Below, piece after piece: positions 10,482 to 22,456 of a stretch of 64,000 nt of DNA. The stretch is from Holtermannia corniformis (taxonomy: Eukaryota; Basidiomycota; Tremellomycetes; Holtermanniales). The stretch spans positions 39,965 through 103,964 of the forward strand of contig BCIJ01000028.1 of assembly GCA_001599935.1 (NCBI GenBank), written 5' to 3'. The position numbers were made by a program, and so were the translations under genes. Under the pieces are notes generated by a model, which searched no databases, had not been told where the DNA came from, and worked only from the letters and a program-made list of their open reading frames with translations. Each line of letters opens with the position of its first letter. Position 1 is the first letter of the stretch.

Positions 10482-13117
10482 ATGAACACCGTCAACAGTG
10501 ACTGGTCAGAGCCTGCGGATGAACATGACGTCATTGCCGTCCGTCAGGTTCATTCCCAGACTGCGGAACAGTCGCAAGCAACAACGACCACCATTGGCGT
10601 CATGTCCGATCCTCGGCATCAGCCAGATGCTCTCACTCAGCCAGTCTCTGCCGTATCGGTAGCCGCCTCGCTGTCTACAACACTACCGCCCGAACCCCGA
10701 TCAGTCTTGAGCGCAGGACCGGTATCGTCTGCTGGGGTTCCGCACCCGGATGCTCCAGTTGTCCCTGCCAACCAGGCTTACCAAGAACCCGCCCTGGTGC
10801 TACCTACTGCACCGAATGTTGGCCCTCATGAGCAAGCCGCAGATATGAAAGAGCAGCCGCCATACGTCGTTAACCGTGAAATCGAAAAGGCCAGGGCCGG
10901 CCGCCGAGACATGCTTGGTGCTCCGCCAAAGGGACGCATAGTCGAAGGTATCGAAGACGAAAGACTGTATGCCATGCTCAGGCGCTTTGACATTGTAAGC
11001 TTCCAATCAGTGTGACGAAATCGTACTCAACAGGTACAAGCAAGTCACTCATGTGCTGCACCCTGCCACTGGTCTACCCCCAAACGAGCCAGACCTGCGG
11101 CCGTCAACCTTGCCCGGCTTGGCATCCCATTCCGACGTTCTTAAGGCCAACCTGGGGCGCGTGTACGCCAGCCTGGGCATTGCCGCCATCCGTGGCACGC
11201 GTGAGGCGGGACGACTGATGTCGTGGTCGCCGCGGGAGCGTCACCGTACCGGAGCTTTCTGTGCGGCGTACTTCACTGCGTGGCTGTTTGGCAAGGCGAT
11301 TGCTCTCGTTTTTGCCTTCTTTGCTGTCCTCGTCCTAGTTCCAGAATCCCGCAATTTCTTCTTCCCACCCGTAATGCCCCCGGTGGCTACTCCTCCTTCA
11401 ATCACGGATCCCACAAACACCAAGGGCGATGAAAGTATAATCGGCAACGTCGACAACAGCACTGTGCATCGTTCGAAGGCCGAACAGGCCGAAGAGCAGG
11501 CATGGGAGTTTACGTCTCTCGTCCAAGCGTTTGGCGTCAAAGCCATCATGGGGGGCCGTGAAAAGTCCAAGAAAGGCAAAGGAGCCAATGCTGATGTCGG
11601 CGAAAAGGCGTTTGAATCGTCATCGTGTTCTTCCGACAGCGAAGACCAGGGCGCGGTGGTCATCCGAGACGGAGAGGTTCAGGAATCGCAAGGACTGCAA
11701 AGTGCCGACGTCGTTGTCAATGGAGAAAAGGTCTCGGTAGATGAGCCCATCAGCGACAAGAAGAAGAAAAAGCTCGCGGCGGCCGAAGCCAAGAAGCAGC
11801 GCGATGCTATGGTCGCGCAGTACACCAAAGCTGCCGAAGACGGGCTCGGGAACCTTGCAGACACAATTGAGCGCTTTTCAAAGTGAGCACAATTCGTTGC
11901 CCACAGCACGCCACTGACAGTCAAGCGCGTTGAACCCACCGCGGCCGTACCCAGCGACATGGGCAAGACCTAGGATTGTCGGTGCCTTCATCGCGCCGCT
12001 CATGTTACTAGCTGCATTCGTACCGTCAGACTACATCCTGCGCGGCGCCTCATTCGCTCTCGGTGTTGGGTTCTTCGGACAACCGCTTCTCATTCGGGCT
12101 GTCAAGGAATTTGTCCGCCGAGTGCCCAACTGGCAGGAATTGCTCGATATCCGCAAGTGAGTCGAAGGTGGTTGGTCTTGTATAATCGAGCTGAACATCA
12201 TAGCTCAATTCTCTCCGGTGTGCCGACCGACGCACAGCTTACTCTGCACTTGCTGCGTGTTGCGGAGTCGCTCTCGCACCCGTTGCCGCGTCCTCCCCCG
12301 CCGCCACTTGCTGGCACTCCCAAGGAGGCTATCGGGGATACTTCCGTTACTGCCATGGCTGATCCTGGCGAGCGGGATGCGGAGCTCGAGAATGCCGACA
12401 ATGCGGCGGAGGAGGCCGTTGTCAAAGCTAAGCATTCAGTCAAGGACAAACTTGCGGGAGGCTTCCGATCAGCCGCCAAGAGTCTCGCCAAGGTCGGCGG
12501 GGACGTCAGCGTCGAGGGAAGCCGGAAAAAGGTCAGCGCCAACTCCTTTTTACCGGTCTGAACTGACCATTATCTCGGCAGATTGGCACTCGTGTCGACC
12601 GGCTTCTTTTCCGGGCCAACATCAAGGACGACGACACTTTGGAGTGTGAGTAGGTGTCCGAGGATGTGCCAAACGGCTGACAGCACCCAGCTTATCCATG
12701 CAAGTTCAATGGCACATCAGGCCACATCATTCTCGAACCCATCTCAGTGTCGCTTGCCAGACCACTCATCTCTTTCGTTCCTCTGTCTGGTGAACGCCAG
12801 ACGTTCACGTTGCCGATCGATGACTTGATTGAGATCAAAAAGGTTCGTGCTATGCGCCTGCTGAGAATCAAGACACTGATACCGCAAAGGCGCACGTCGG
12901 CATTACGCGCTCCGCTTTGGGCTGGGCTTCAGGTGCCGATGTTGAGGGCCTCGGCCTGCACCTGCGCTTCAAGTCGCAGACTGAGCGGCGAGATGAGGCC
13001 GCTGGACTCAAAGATCGCGAAGATGGTGAGACAATGGTCTTCAAGAGCGTGGGTCGGCGCGAGCAGCTCTTTGTGCGTCTCATCAGCATGGGTCAGCACC
13101 GATGGGAGGTGCTGTAG
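10482..13117 (+). CDS. DUF3292 family membrane protein
   Basis: This is a large fungal protein of unknown function (Pfam DUF3292 by resemblance). The N-terminus is disordered (Pro, Ser, Gln, Thr). Conserved segments are EDERLYAMLRRFDI, VTHVLHPATGLPPNEPDL and ANLGRVYASLGIAAIRGTRE. The family core WSPRERHRTGAFCAAYFTAW runs into a hydrophobic pair (ALVFAFFAVLVLVP). After a charged linker a second membrane region appears (VGAFIAPLMLLAAF, GASFALGVGFFGQPLL). The C-terminal third looks like a GRAM/PH-type lipid-binding fold (KFNGTSGHIILEP, ISFVPLSGERQTFTLPI, DLIEIKK...). It ends QHRWEVL at TAG 13115-13117. Roughly seven introns of 40-55 nt are present. It is probably an endomembrane protein; its role is unknown. 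Confidence 0.8.
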
Positions 13118-13201
13118 AAGGAACCAAACACAGTTATCTATCCCGCGATGAATTGGGATGACATTACGATGTCTGTGTGTACAGGCGTTTGCGACGACAG
13201 T

Positions 13202-13928
13202 ATGGCAAAGATCGTGCCGCCTATCAATTTCGGCTTAGTTGAGGACGGTGTGTGGTGAATGACCATTGGAGCCATGCTTAGACGGGCACAGGGTTCTACC
13301 GTTCTGCGCAGCCGACCGAGCTCAACCTCAGCTTTCTCGAGAAATTGAACTTACGAACCGTTATCTGGGTTGGAGCCGAGGAGCCATCCGACACATTGTA
13401 AGGCGGATTCTCAACTCCATAAGCATGCTCAAGAATCTAGCCGGTCGTTCCTGCAGGAGCAAGGCATACCTCTCCACAACCTCGCGCCCCAGGTTTCTCT
13501 CAACCCACACTTTCCCCCGCCCATGTCTGGAGGCGGCGTCGTGCCTATGAGTGGACAATGTGGGTTTTGCCTTGACGAAGGACACGTCTGCTAACTCGCG
13601 TAGACCACCTGCCGCCCTTACCTCCCCCGCCGGAACCCCTGATCATCCACGCGTTGACATTGTTGCTGCAGCCGACGACATTTCCCACATTGGTGTGCTG
13701 TCATATGGGTCGGCACCGCACCGGTACCGTGGTTGGTTGCTATCGAAAACTGCAGAGATGGGCCCTCAGTAGTATACTTGAAGAATACCGACGGTACGCG
13801 GGCGTCAAAGTGCGCTTGCTCAACGAGCAGGTTTGTCGCGCATGGATCTACACGCTCGCACTGATAGTCGGTACCAGTTCATAGAGCTCTTCGACACAGA
13901 CCTTGTCTCTATCCAACCACCAAATTGA
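13202..13928 (+). CDS. OCA1: Oca1/Siw14-type dual-specificity protein phosphatase
   Basis: This is a putative tyrosine/inositol-pyrophosphate phosphatase of the Oca/Siw14 family, which acts in oxidant and stress signalling in yeast. Exon 1 (MAKIVPPINFGLVEDG) carries the family's PINFxxVEDGxYRS start. Exon 2 continues FYRSAQPTELNLSFLEKLNL. The catalytic P-loop is CHMGRHRTGTVVG, so the HCX5R-type cysteine and arginine are both present, although the position before the cysteine is Cys rather than His. LQRWALSSILEEYRRYAG and VRLLNEQ, then FIELFDTDLV, complete the conserved C-terminus. Four or five introns are needed, one within NEQ|FIE. It is convergent with the RhoGAP gene (55 bp between stops). 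Confidence 0.85.
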
Positions 13929-13983
13929 TTCGCTCCGCGGACGGTCTGACCTCAATTTCATGTTGTGTGTAACACAGTATGCA

Positions 13984-16900
13984 TTATAATCGCCGATCTA
14001 TTGGAGTCTCTGAGCCCGCATCGACAAAAGGTTTGCAATCTAGCTGAGCATGTTGTGGAGTGTAGTCTGGATCGACTTGGTGTGGTTTCACATGCAAGAG
14101 GAGTTGGTGAATCAGCTTGGCTTCGAACGAAGCATTGTTGATGACGGTGACGAGCGAGTCGGAAGTGGTGCGTAGGATGTTGGGTGCGAGTACCAGAGCT
14201 GTGCAAACGTCAGCGAGCCGTGTTAGGGGCTTCTGTGGCACATACCAAGGTTCTGTGATGTCATCTTGGTCATCTCGATGACTTCCGGCATGAGAAACAG
14301 TTGGGCAAAGCTGACGACGAACAAGAGTACCCGTCGGTTGTACGTGGGAAGCCTGGTGAGGAACGCGATAGCGTCCTCGGGAGATCTCGACGCGCTGAGT
14401 GCTTCGTTGTACAGCTCGGGTGGGATCAAGGGAGTTTCGAGGTCGCGCAAGAAGAGCTTGAAAAGGCTTGCAAGCACATGAGGGTCATCCACGCCAGTCT
14501 GGTCGTGTCAGCTATGAGCCTAAGAACTCCAGGGTAGTCCTCTTACCAGCTGATAGTGACCCTTGTCCATTCGCGACTTGAGTTCCGCGATCGTGTCTGC
14601 ATCCCCCGACACCCGAAACGTCCCTTCACTCGCGCAACCACCGAGGGTCAATATCCCGTCGGCCAAGAAAGGTAGCACAATCGGCACTTTCAAGTCGGGA
14701 TACGACCGTTCCTGATGTCGCATGATAGTCGGCAATGATTCCCCAAAGATGGACGGGTTGAATGCTGCATCCTGTTCGCGGTCAGTCGTGTACAGTGCGG
14801 AGCGAGCAGCTTACCGCAGCATGCTCTATCTCTCCCAAAGTCAATGCCTTGCCTCGACCGCCGCGAGCCGCCATCACTTCCAGCTTCCCCAAGCAATCTG
14901 GACCTTGCGTGAATCGGTGTTGCAGCGTGTGCAAGCTCCACTTACATTTCGCCATGACGCCGACACCATTCTCCGCCTGATGCCGGTTGCTCTTGAGAAA
15001 GGACCGTACGTAGGGTTCAAAGTTCTTGGACGGGCCGAACGAGACGACGAATATGCAGAACAGTTGGAACCCGGCAAAGATCGCTTCGCTGCAGCTATAT
15101 GAGCGCGCATACTGGAGGAATGAGAGGCAGCGCACATGTTTGGGTTTCGTGTGAGCTATCAAGGTGTCAGTGCTGCGTCGCTTACGACTGTAGAGCGCAC
15201 CTGCTTGATGAGCTGGCAATAGATTTCATCCCGGACTTCGCCAGTCGTCGCCGCCAGCTGCACCAGCCAGCGAGCTTCTTGCCAACGCTCTCTGGCAGCG
15301 CTAGCTGCGCGTACTTCATTTGTACCCTCACCCGCAGCGTTCGCGTCTGGATCTGCACTGCTGGAGAGCAAAGTCGAGCTGGCCGAGCTCGAGAGAGGCT
15401 GGGCTCCATCCACTGCTCGAGTTCGATCTCCCATGACATGCTGGATGACCTTGAAAGCAATCAGAGCGTCTCTCCACAAGGCACGATTGATGACCAAGAG
15501 GGGAGAATTGATCGGGGTCTGCTACGGTGAGCGCTACAGCCGTCTCTGCCTGAAGACTGACCTTCTGCCATTCCATGACGCGTTGCAAAGGTACCTTTTT
15601 GCGAAAGACACCTGTACGCCTGGTCGCAAAGTAGCGCTCGGCAAACTCGTCTGCCTGGAATGATTGAATTTGAGTCGAGATATCTGGCGGCAACACGGGA
15701 TGAAGACTGTTTGGGTGAGTACCGACTCGGCTACCGCCAACGGAACGCACCCTGTGCTAAGGCGCTTGGTGTTGACCGGGACATCGACTCGGATGGGTTG
15801 TGTGGGCTCCTGTATCCGCCCATCCAAGTCTCGAGTTCGACCTAGGCTATCAAGTGGTGCCAACGTATCGCCATTCTCGCTGTGCGGTGTAGAGACTGCG
15901 AGTGTCAGTGCTGTCACGGTTGCTCGGCGACTTGCCTTCGACCAAATTAGGATGGCTGATAGATCGTTGACTTGCGAGTGACTTGACTCTCCCCCGTAGG
16001 CGCGTCGGACTGGCGAGTCCCATGCGCTCCAGCCAGCCAGGGCTTGCATTCAATCCAGCGTCCTCCTCGACGCTGAGCTTTGCCGCACCGCCTTGGCCGG
16101 CAACGGTCAGTAGTCGTGGTGTCTGGGGTGTCGCGAGTAACGTGCTTTCGTTCAGACTGTGATCTGTCGGATGACTACCCAGGGACAGACCCGCCGCTGA
16201 AGTCGAGACAGTCATTCGTCGTGATTGTCGATCCGAAGTGCCATTGTGCTCTGTTTTGAGTGCACCTGCGTCATCTCGTTTGTTCAGCGAGGGCGACTCG
16301 CTCGAGGTTGCTGCTCTTGTTCGAGGTTTGGCGGGCGGTGTACCCGGAGCTTGCAGTGTTTGCAAGGCCTGGGCGATAGACGGACTGCGAGTGTGAGACC
16401 CACTGGCGCTACGCTGATGGCTATTCGCCTTTGGCGTGTGCGGAGGGGAGCGATGTGGGAGTGAGTTGTTCTGGGCTGTCAGTCGACATGTCCAGCCAAA
16501 GTCGAGTTGGCCGACCTGAATCAGACCCAGCGGGATGACCATGGCGTCTCCGTCTGGTCGTGTCCATTGCGTCTTGCCGCTGACAGTGTCTGCATGGTAT
16601 CAGTGGTGACACCTTGCCTCGCTGACTCACTGTAATAGTAGCTCCTATTGGACCTCGTACTGTCCGCGAGCTCCCACCATTCGCCGTCAGGGGAACGAGG
16701 GACCCTGGTGTGTTAGCCGGGAGTACAGAACGCTCCTATGCGCTCACACATATGCCCCGACGGGTGGATCCCAGCTGCACTGCCCCGTCGCTGGGTTGGC
16801 GAAAAAGACGGTCTGGTTCTAACAGCTGTCAACGCCGTGTCTCAACCCTCTGCAAGGCAGTCAACACACGATTGGGTCCTGCAGTGTTACCCAGAACTGT

Positions 16901-17112
16901 ATAGACCACGCTAGACTTGCGTCTTCACACTTTGCGAGTGCGCTACGCATGTCGAGGCCGTCTGGCCAACGTTCTGGCCGCATGTCGAGCGTCAACGCAC
17001 TCGCCGTCGACCCCTTGAGCACGGCCGAGGTCTCTTCAGGGATGGTCGATGGCTGGTTTGGTCTGTGACCCGGCTGGAACGGTATAGCTGGAAGGTGACG
17101 AGTGGCCGTCAT
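13984..17112 (-). CDS. WW-MyTH4-RhoGAP protein (ARHGAP39/Vilse-like)
   Basis: This is a Rho-family GTPase-activating protein with the domain order of animal Vilse/ARHGAP39. Near the N-terminus are two WW-like repeats: SIQFW joined to NQTVFFANPATGQCSWDPPV, and WWELADSTRSNRSYYY followed by SGKTQWTRPDGD. A long Ser/Thr/Pro-rich linker (about 16510-15980) follows. The MyTH4 domain shows FAERYFATRR, ALWRDALIAFKVIQHVMGD, ATTGEVRDEIYCQLIKQ and FGPSKNFEPYVRSFL. The RhoGAP domain has LKVPIVLPFLADGIL, then SEGTFRVSGDADTI with the arginine finger in TFRVSG, then HVLASLFKLFLRDLETPLIP and NRRVLLFVVSFAQLF. The first intron (GTAACACTG...TTAG) is longer than usual. I chose ATG 17112; an upstream exon is possible in 17113-17350, where FGGKSIWGDIFAP can be read on this strand. 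Confidence 0.86.
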
Positions 17113-17618
17113 GGCGTGGAAAGCGGTCGAGAGCTGCACGTACCGAGGCGAGACAACAAGCTCGCGTGCGCACAGACCACGCCCGGCCGGACCGTGTTGG
17201 GATCAGAGGCCGGGATGCGCAGGTCCTTTTGGAGCGAAGATGTCTCCCCAGATCGACTTCCCGCCAAACAGGTCAGTCGTCGCTTGTCGCCAAAGCAAAG
17301 CGACAAATCCTACGGCATTGAGCTTATTATCACCACTGAGACCGTGCTAACCATCGGCCGCCGTATGGAGACGTCTCGACAACAGTTCAAGGCTCAAAAT
17401 GCATGGTCCAGAGCACCAGCATTGTCATCCACCCAATCTCTGCTCCCTCGTGCATACAATGTACATATGCCATCTGCCCAGCAAAGAGAGCGATGTTCAG
17501 CTCGCTCGATCGCGTCCACGTGGAAAAAGCACACGCACCAGCGCAACGGACAGTGCGCGACTCTCCGTAGCAGCAGCAAAACTCACACAGCGCCGTGGAC
17601 AGTCTCTTGGCGGCTCGC
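17113..17618. other. divergent intergenic region between the RhoGAP and SRR1-like genes
   Basis: About 500 bp lie between two divergent starts. A minus-strand reading (LFGGKSIWGDIFAPKG) near 17220-17280 could be an extra 5' exon of the RhoGAP gene, but I found no clean splice pair to join it. Nothing else was recognised. Confidence 0.4.
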
Positions 17619-18841
17619 ATGACGGCCGATGGGTTCCAGCAGCAGAGAGCGCCGCGTAGGACAAAGCGCATTGCTCAGCAGAGTCTAGACGAGCAGGTCG
17701 AACGAGCCATTGCGGCCGTGACAGAGCAGCAGAGGCTTCTAGTCGAGACTTGGGCACAAGTCATTGCTGGTACGTATGCTTGACCGACCAGGCTTGATGT
17801 TGATCATTACAGACGTCGCCGACCGTCTGAGTGCACTGCTTCTCGATGTATCTCAAGGAGGGCATGTCGACTCTGTTGCCGACGAGGCAGATGGCACAGA
17901 TCACCTCGCGTTAGCTGGTGGCACCGAAATCCTTGCCGACAGTCTGTCCAAGCTGGAATTGGCACCCGAGTCTCGTACCAAAAGTACGGTCTCCCGAGGA
18001 CCGCGCATCCTATGTCTCGGGCTGGGCAGGCATGCCTCGGACCGTACAGCGCAACAACAACTGGCCCTCCTTCTCGTACTAGCATCAGCGCTCAAGGTCC
18101 GTCACGGGCTGACTCGCAGCAGAACTCTGACGCGAGGACAGATCCCATATGGCGATATCGAGATCTACGACCCCATGTGGGGCGAGGCTGATATCAGTGT
18201 CGTCCAGCGGCTGGGCATGACAATCTCACCGCATAACCTGGTGAATCAGCTTGGACACTCCGTCGTGACCAAACCTAACCCTGCTCAGGCCGGCGCACAT
18301 GATCTCGATTTTACTGCCTCTGGTCACCTCTTGTTCATGCCGCATTGCCCGCGTCCACTGTACGAAGCCATCTTGGCGCAGAATTGGGAGCGGCTCGGCT
18401 TGGCTAGCAGTCGATGGGTGTTGCTCGGCAACGCGCTCGTCGACTACATCCCACATGCCGTCGCTGCCCGAGCCGGTGTAGCGTCCACCGACGCAGACAG
18501 TATGACTGTCGTCAAGTCGCGTCGGAAACGCAAGCCGAAGCATGTCACCCAGAGCGATTCAGCACATCCAAGGGATGGCGCACTCGAGCGAATCGGTAAG
18601 TTTTGTCTGGGTACAGCAACAGACACTGACAGCTCTGGCAGCACCGTGGCTGGACACTCTCGCTCTCCCATCTGCGCCAAGCGGCATAGAGCACGCGTTC
18701 GCATCGCTCAAGTTCCAGTGGCTCAAGCCAGCAGGTCGCCAAGCCATCGAGTGGGAAAAGCCGATACCAAGCGAGATTACCACGACCGAAGGCATGGCCG
18801 AAGTGATTCGCGAGATCAGTCTGCCCGATCGTCCGATATGA
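17619..18841 (+). CDS. SRR1-like domain protein
   Basis: This is a member of the SRR1 family (plant clock/light response regulator SRR1; yeast Ber1, linked to microtubules). The N-terminal exon is basic and helical (PRRTKRIAQQSLDEQVERAI). The SRR1 domain shows RGPRILCLGLGRHASD, then AQQQLALLLVLASAL, then IEIYDPMWGEADISVVQRLG, then GHLLFMPHCPRPLYEAILAQ with the hallmark MPHCP, then RWVLLGNALVDY. The last exon has APWLDTLALP...FASLKFQWL, the usual SRR1 end. Intron 1 (17770 region, GTACGT...TACAG) and the last intron (about 18598-18643) shift frame. A middle intron of 45 nt (about 18091-18135) is a multiple of three, so the ORF reads through it. The ATG at 17619 is used because the frame opens upstream only with GTG. 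Confidence 0.87.
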
Positions 18842-19240
18842 ATCATATGCTAGCTGCGTCAGACTTGCTTGAAGGCCACCGTACGGTGGCCTATGAAAGA
18901 TAAATCCTCGGCGACGAGTGCTTCTCGCGTCTAGCCCAGCCGTCGCGAGATTTCAGACTGTTTGCGTCGGCTTTGTTGGCATCCATACCCTCGACGGGCT
19001 TGAGCAGACGGTGCACGCCTGCCATGTCCGACGGCACCATTTCCGATGATGCAAGCTCGTGGGGTCAGTCTGGCTCGGGCGCTCACAAACGTGCGAAGCT
19101 GACGGCTTGGTTCCTTCCTATTGGTACCCCTGTGTGTCCGTGATCACCTTGCACGACGTCTGTCTGGGGCCTCGATATCTTGATTGCTACTACCACTATG
19201 CTCATGATCGGGTGCTTGTCGCCAACTATCTCTAATCACG
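18842..19240. other. intergenic region SRR1-like to GDT1
   Basis: About 400 bp of 3' and 5' flanking sequence. A 19-nt inverted repeat is present near 18868-18892 (GGCCACCGTACGGTGGCC), just after the SRR1-like stop, and could form a hairpin in the 3' UTR. Nothing else was recognised. Confidence 0.5.
18871..18890. other. perfect palindrome in the SRR1-like 3' flank
   Basis: The sequence GGCCACCGTACGGTGGCC is a perfect 18-nt inverted repeat lying about 30 bp past the stop codon. It could be a 3'-UTR hairpin or a protein site; no function is known. Confidence 0.5.
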
Positions 19241-20371
19241 ATGCCTGTCGCCGACCCACCGTTGACACTCCAAGAGGCCTTGACCCATGCGTTTGTCATG
19301 ATCGTGGTCAGCGAGATTGGTGAGCCGTCTGTCTCATTCGCAACGTCAGCTCAGCATGCGCAGGTGACAAGACGTTTCTGATTGCTGCCATCATGGCGAC
19401 TCGGCATCCTCGGTTGACGGTGTTTGGAGGGGCTTTTGGGAGCTTGGTTGTGATGAGCGTGCTCAGTGCCGCAATGGGCAAAGTGATCTTGGGCCTTGTA
19501 CCAAAAGTATGTCGACCGGAAGCTCATCCAGCGATGATGCTGACTGAGACAGGTATACACGCAATATGCTGTGCGTTGCCCGGTACCCTTGGTCCCCACT
19601 GACACCAGTGCAGGCCGCCATCCTCTTCCTCATCTTTGGCGTCAAGATCCTGCAAGAGGCCATCCGCATGCCTTCGGGCACATCGCACATCCAGGAAGAG
19701 ATGCGCGAGGTCGAAGAGGAGATTGAAGAGGACGATGGGCTGCAGGACGGCACGGCTGCGGTTCGCCACGGACATGTCATCCCACTCGAGTCACTCGAAG
19801 AGGGCGGCGGCGGAAGCCAGACGTCCAACTCGATCACTGCCGCCTACTCGCGTCCTGCGTCTCCGGGTCCGAACAAGGCTCGCTCGCCGAGCATCTCGGT
19901 CAGCCGAAGACGGAACAGCGTGTCGGCAAAGGCTACCGGCAAAGCCAACGATCTCAAGCAGAGCGTTCGCAATGCTTTACAACTTTTGACCAACCCCGTC
20001 TTTGCGCAAGCCTTTGTGCTCACCTTTTTGGGCGAGTGGGGTGACCGCAGCCAGATCGCGACGATTGCCCTTGGCGGCGCCCATGTCAGTGCTTTACACC
20101 CATCATCGGAATACGACTGACAGGACATACAGAGTGTTGCCGTGATTGCTTTTGGCACCATCCTTGGCCACGGTCTGTGCACTGCCGGCGCGGTCATTGG
20201 CGGACGATATCTATCAACGAAAATCTCCGTCAAGCACAGTGAGTGCACTTGTAGCCTGGTACTGCACGGCTGCTCACTCGTCGGCCAGTCTCTCTCATCG
20301 GCGCGAGTGCGTTTTTCATCTTTGCGATCCTCTACTTTTACGAGGCTTGGACTTCGGGCGCCGAGGCCTAG
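19241..20371 (+). CDS. GDT1: Gdt1/TMEM165-type Golgi Ca2+/Mn2+ transporter (UPF0016)
   Basis: Gdt1 moves Ca2+ and Mn2+ into the Golgi lumen and supports glycosylation. The two diagnostic cation-binding motifs are present: EIGDKT (split by intron 1 between EIG and DKT) and EWGDRS. The first hydrophobic half contains LIAAIMATRHPRLTVFGGAF and VVMSVLSAAMGKVI. A central cytosolic loop is acidic (EEMREVEEEIEEDDG) and then Ser/Arg-rich. The second half contains FAQAFVLTFLGEWGDRSQIA, AVIAFGTILGHGLCTAGAVI and the last helix AFFIFAILYFYEAW. Five short introns are needed. The product has about 300 residues, as usual for the family. It ends GAEA at TAG 20369-20371. Confidence 0.94.
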
Positions 20372-20606
20372 AGCATCATTCGCACCCAGTCGCAATCGTC
20401 CCATAGACCGCAATGCATCAGTCGAGCACAGCTACCCGCTCGGTCGTCGCACACCTCGGTTCCCCGCCGGGACTATGCGGGGCTCGTTTGTGCCCGCTTC
20501 TCGCCAACGCGGCGACAGCGATCACGTGCGTTCGCTCAGTCGGTCCGACGTCGCTGTGCCAGCTCGACCATCGCAAGCAACCGTCTCCTTCTTGAATTCA
20601 CTCAAA

Positions 20607-22456
20607 ATGTTGTCTACCCTCACCACCCTCCGTACACCCGTGTCTCGCCAGGCTGCTCGTGTGACCGCTGTTGCGTCGCGATCAGTCTCGGTCTGGAGCA
20701 ACGTACCGGCCGGGTAAGTCCGGCCTACGATGGCCCCTTGACGACGCATGCTGACCGAGTCATAGTCCTCCTGACCCTATTCTTGGTGAGGCCGTGCACT
20801 CATAGAGCTCTCTGGACGCTTATCTTGCGCTCAGGTGTCACTGAAAAGTTCAAGGCAGACCCGTCGGACAAGAAGATCAACCTCGGTGTCGGTGAGTCTG
20901 TTTGATGCTTCGCTTATGACTGCTGACACTGCTCAGGTGCCTACGTATGCATTTGGGTCTGCTTATAAACGCAGTATCCTGATACAACACAGCGCGACGG
21001 CAAGGGCAAGCCCTATGTCCTTCCCTCGGTTCGTAAGGCCGAGGAGATTCTGTACGAGGCCAAGGGCGACAAGGAGTACCTGCCCATCGTCGGTCTTGCA
21101 TCCTTTACCAAGCTCGCTGCCGAGCTCGCATACGGCAAGGACAGTACGCCGTTGAAAGAGGGCCGGGTGAGTCATGCGATGGCAAGGCAGCATTCAACTG
21201 ACGCGTGTGTCCAGGTTGCCATCACCCAGTCCATCTCGGGCACTGGTGCGCTCAGAATCGGTACCGCCTTCCTCGCCCGCCACTACCCTGGCGCAAAGGC
21301 CATCTACCTCCCGACCCCGACATGGGGCAACCACATCCCAATCGCCAAGGACTCGGGGCTCGAGGTCAAGCAGTACCGCTACTTTGACAAGAAGACGGTC
21401 GGGCTCGACTTTGAGGGCATGAAGGAGGATATCAAGGTGTGATGGTCGATCTGAAAGGTAGCCGTGCTGACGACTCCAGAACGCACCGAAGGGTTCGATC
21501 GTGCGTTGGGCGACTCTCTTGCTGGGCCTGTACTCACATCGGTAGATCCTTCTCCACGCGTGCGCACAAAACCCCACCGGTGTCGACCCTACCGAGGCGC
21601 AATGGAAGGAGGTTAGCAACCTCGTCAAGGAGCTTGGCCACTTTCCCTTCTTCGACATGGTATGCGTCACGCACGGCAACCTGCTGGCACTGACATGACT
21701 AGGCCTATCAAGGTTTCGCATCTGGTGACATCAACAAGGACGCATTTGCTGTCCGTTACTTTGTTGAACAGGGCCACCAGATTGTCTTGTGCCAGTCGTT
21801 CGCCAAGGTCGGTCACGTTTCGAACTGGAAGTTGGGGCTGATCGATCCAGAACCTCGGTCTCTACTCGGAGCGTGTCGGCGCGTTTTCGATCGTATGCGC
21901 GTCCAAGGAGGAGAAGGAGCGTGTCGACTCGCAGCTCAAGATCATCATCCGCCCCCTCTACTCGAACCCGCCGGTGCAGTGAGTGATGCGAGCTACGGCT
22001 GTATTCTGCTGACGACGGCACAGCGGCGCTCGCCTCGTGAGCACCATTTTGGGCTCGCCCGAGCTTTACAGCGAATGGTCAGTTGTTCTCGACCACCCCA
22101 CGTCGCTGACCTTGCGCACAGGCTCGTCGAGGTCAAGGGCATGGCCGACCGCATCATCTCGATGCGCGAAAAGCTGTACAACCGCCTGGTCGAGCTCAAC
22201 ACTCCTGGCGAGTGGGGTCACATCAAGAGCCAGATTGGCATGTTCAGCTTCACCGGGCTCAAGCCGGAGCAAGTCGACCAGCTCGCCCAAAAGGCCCACA
22301 TCTACTTGACTCGTGATGGCCGGATCTCCATGGCCGCGCTCAACGAGGGTAACATCGAGGTGGGTAGCAGTGCTGGTATTGCTGCATGTGCGACGACTGA
22401 CGAGACGGCAGTACTTTGCCGACAGCGTGTCAAAGGCGGTCAAGGGAGAGCTCTGA
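20607..22456 (+). CDS. AAT1: aspartate aminotransferase, mitochondrial
   Basis: This is a PLP enzyme interconverting aspartate plus 2-oxoglutarate and oxaloacetate plus glutamate, part of the malate-aspartate shuttle. The N-terminus ([20 protein letters not shown]) is rich in R, S, T and A with no acidic residues, as expected of a matrix-targeting signal. Conserved blocks follow: [89 protein letters not shown] and [19 protein letters not shown], where K is the Schiff-base lysine (an intron lies directly after it). Next come [15 protein letters not shown] and the end [20 protein letters not shown]. About ten short introns are needed. Length is about 425 residues. Confidence 0.95.
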
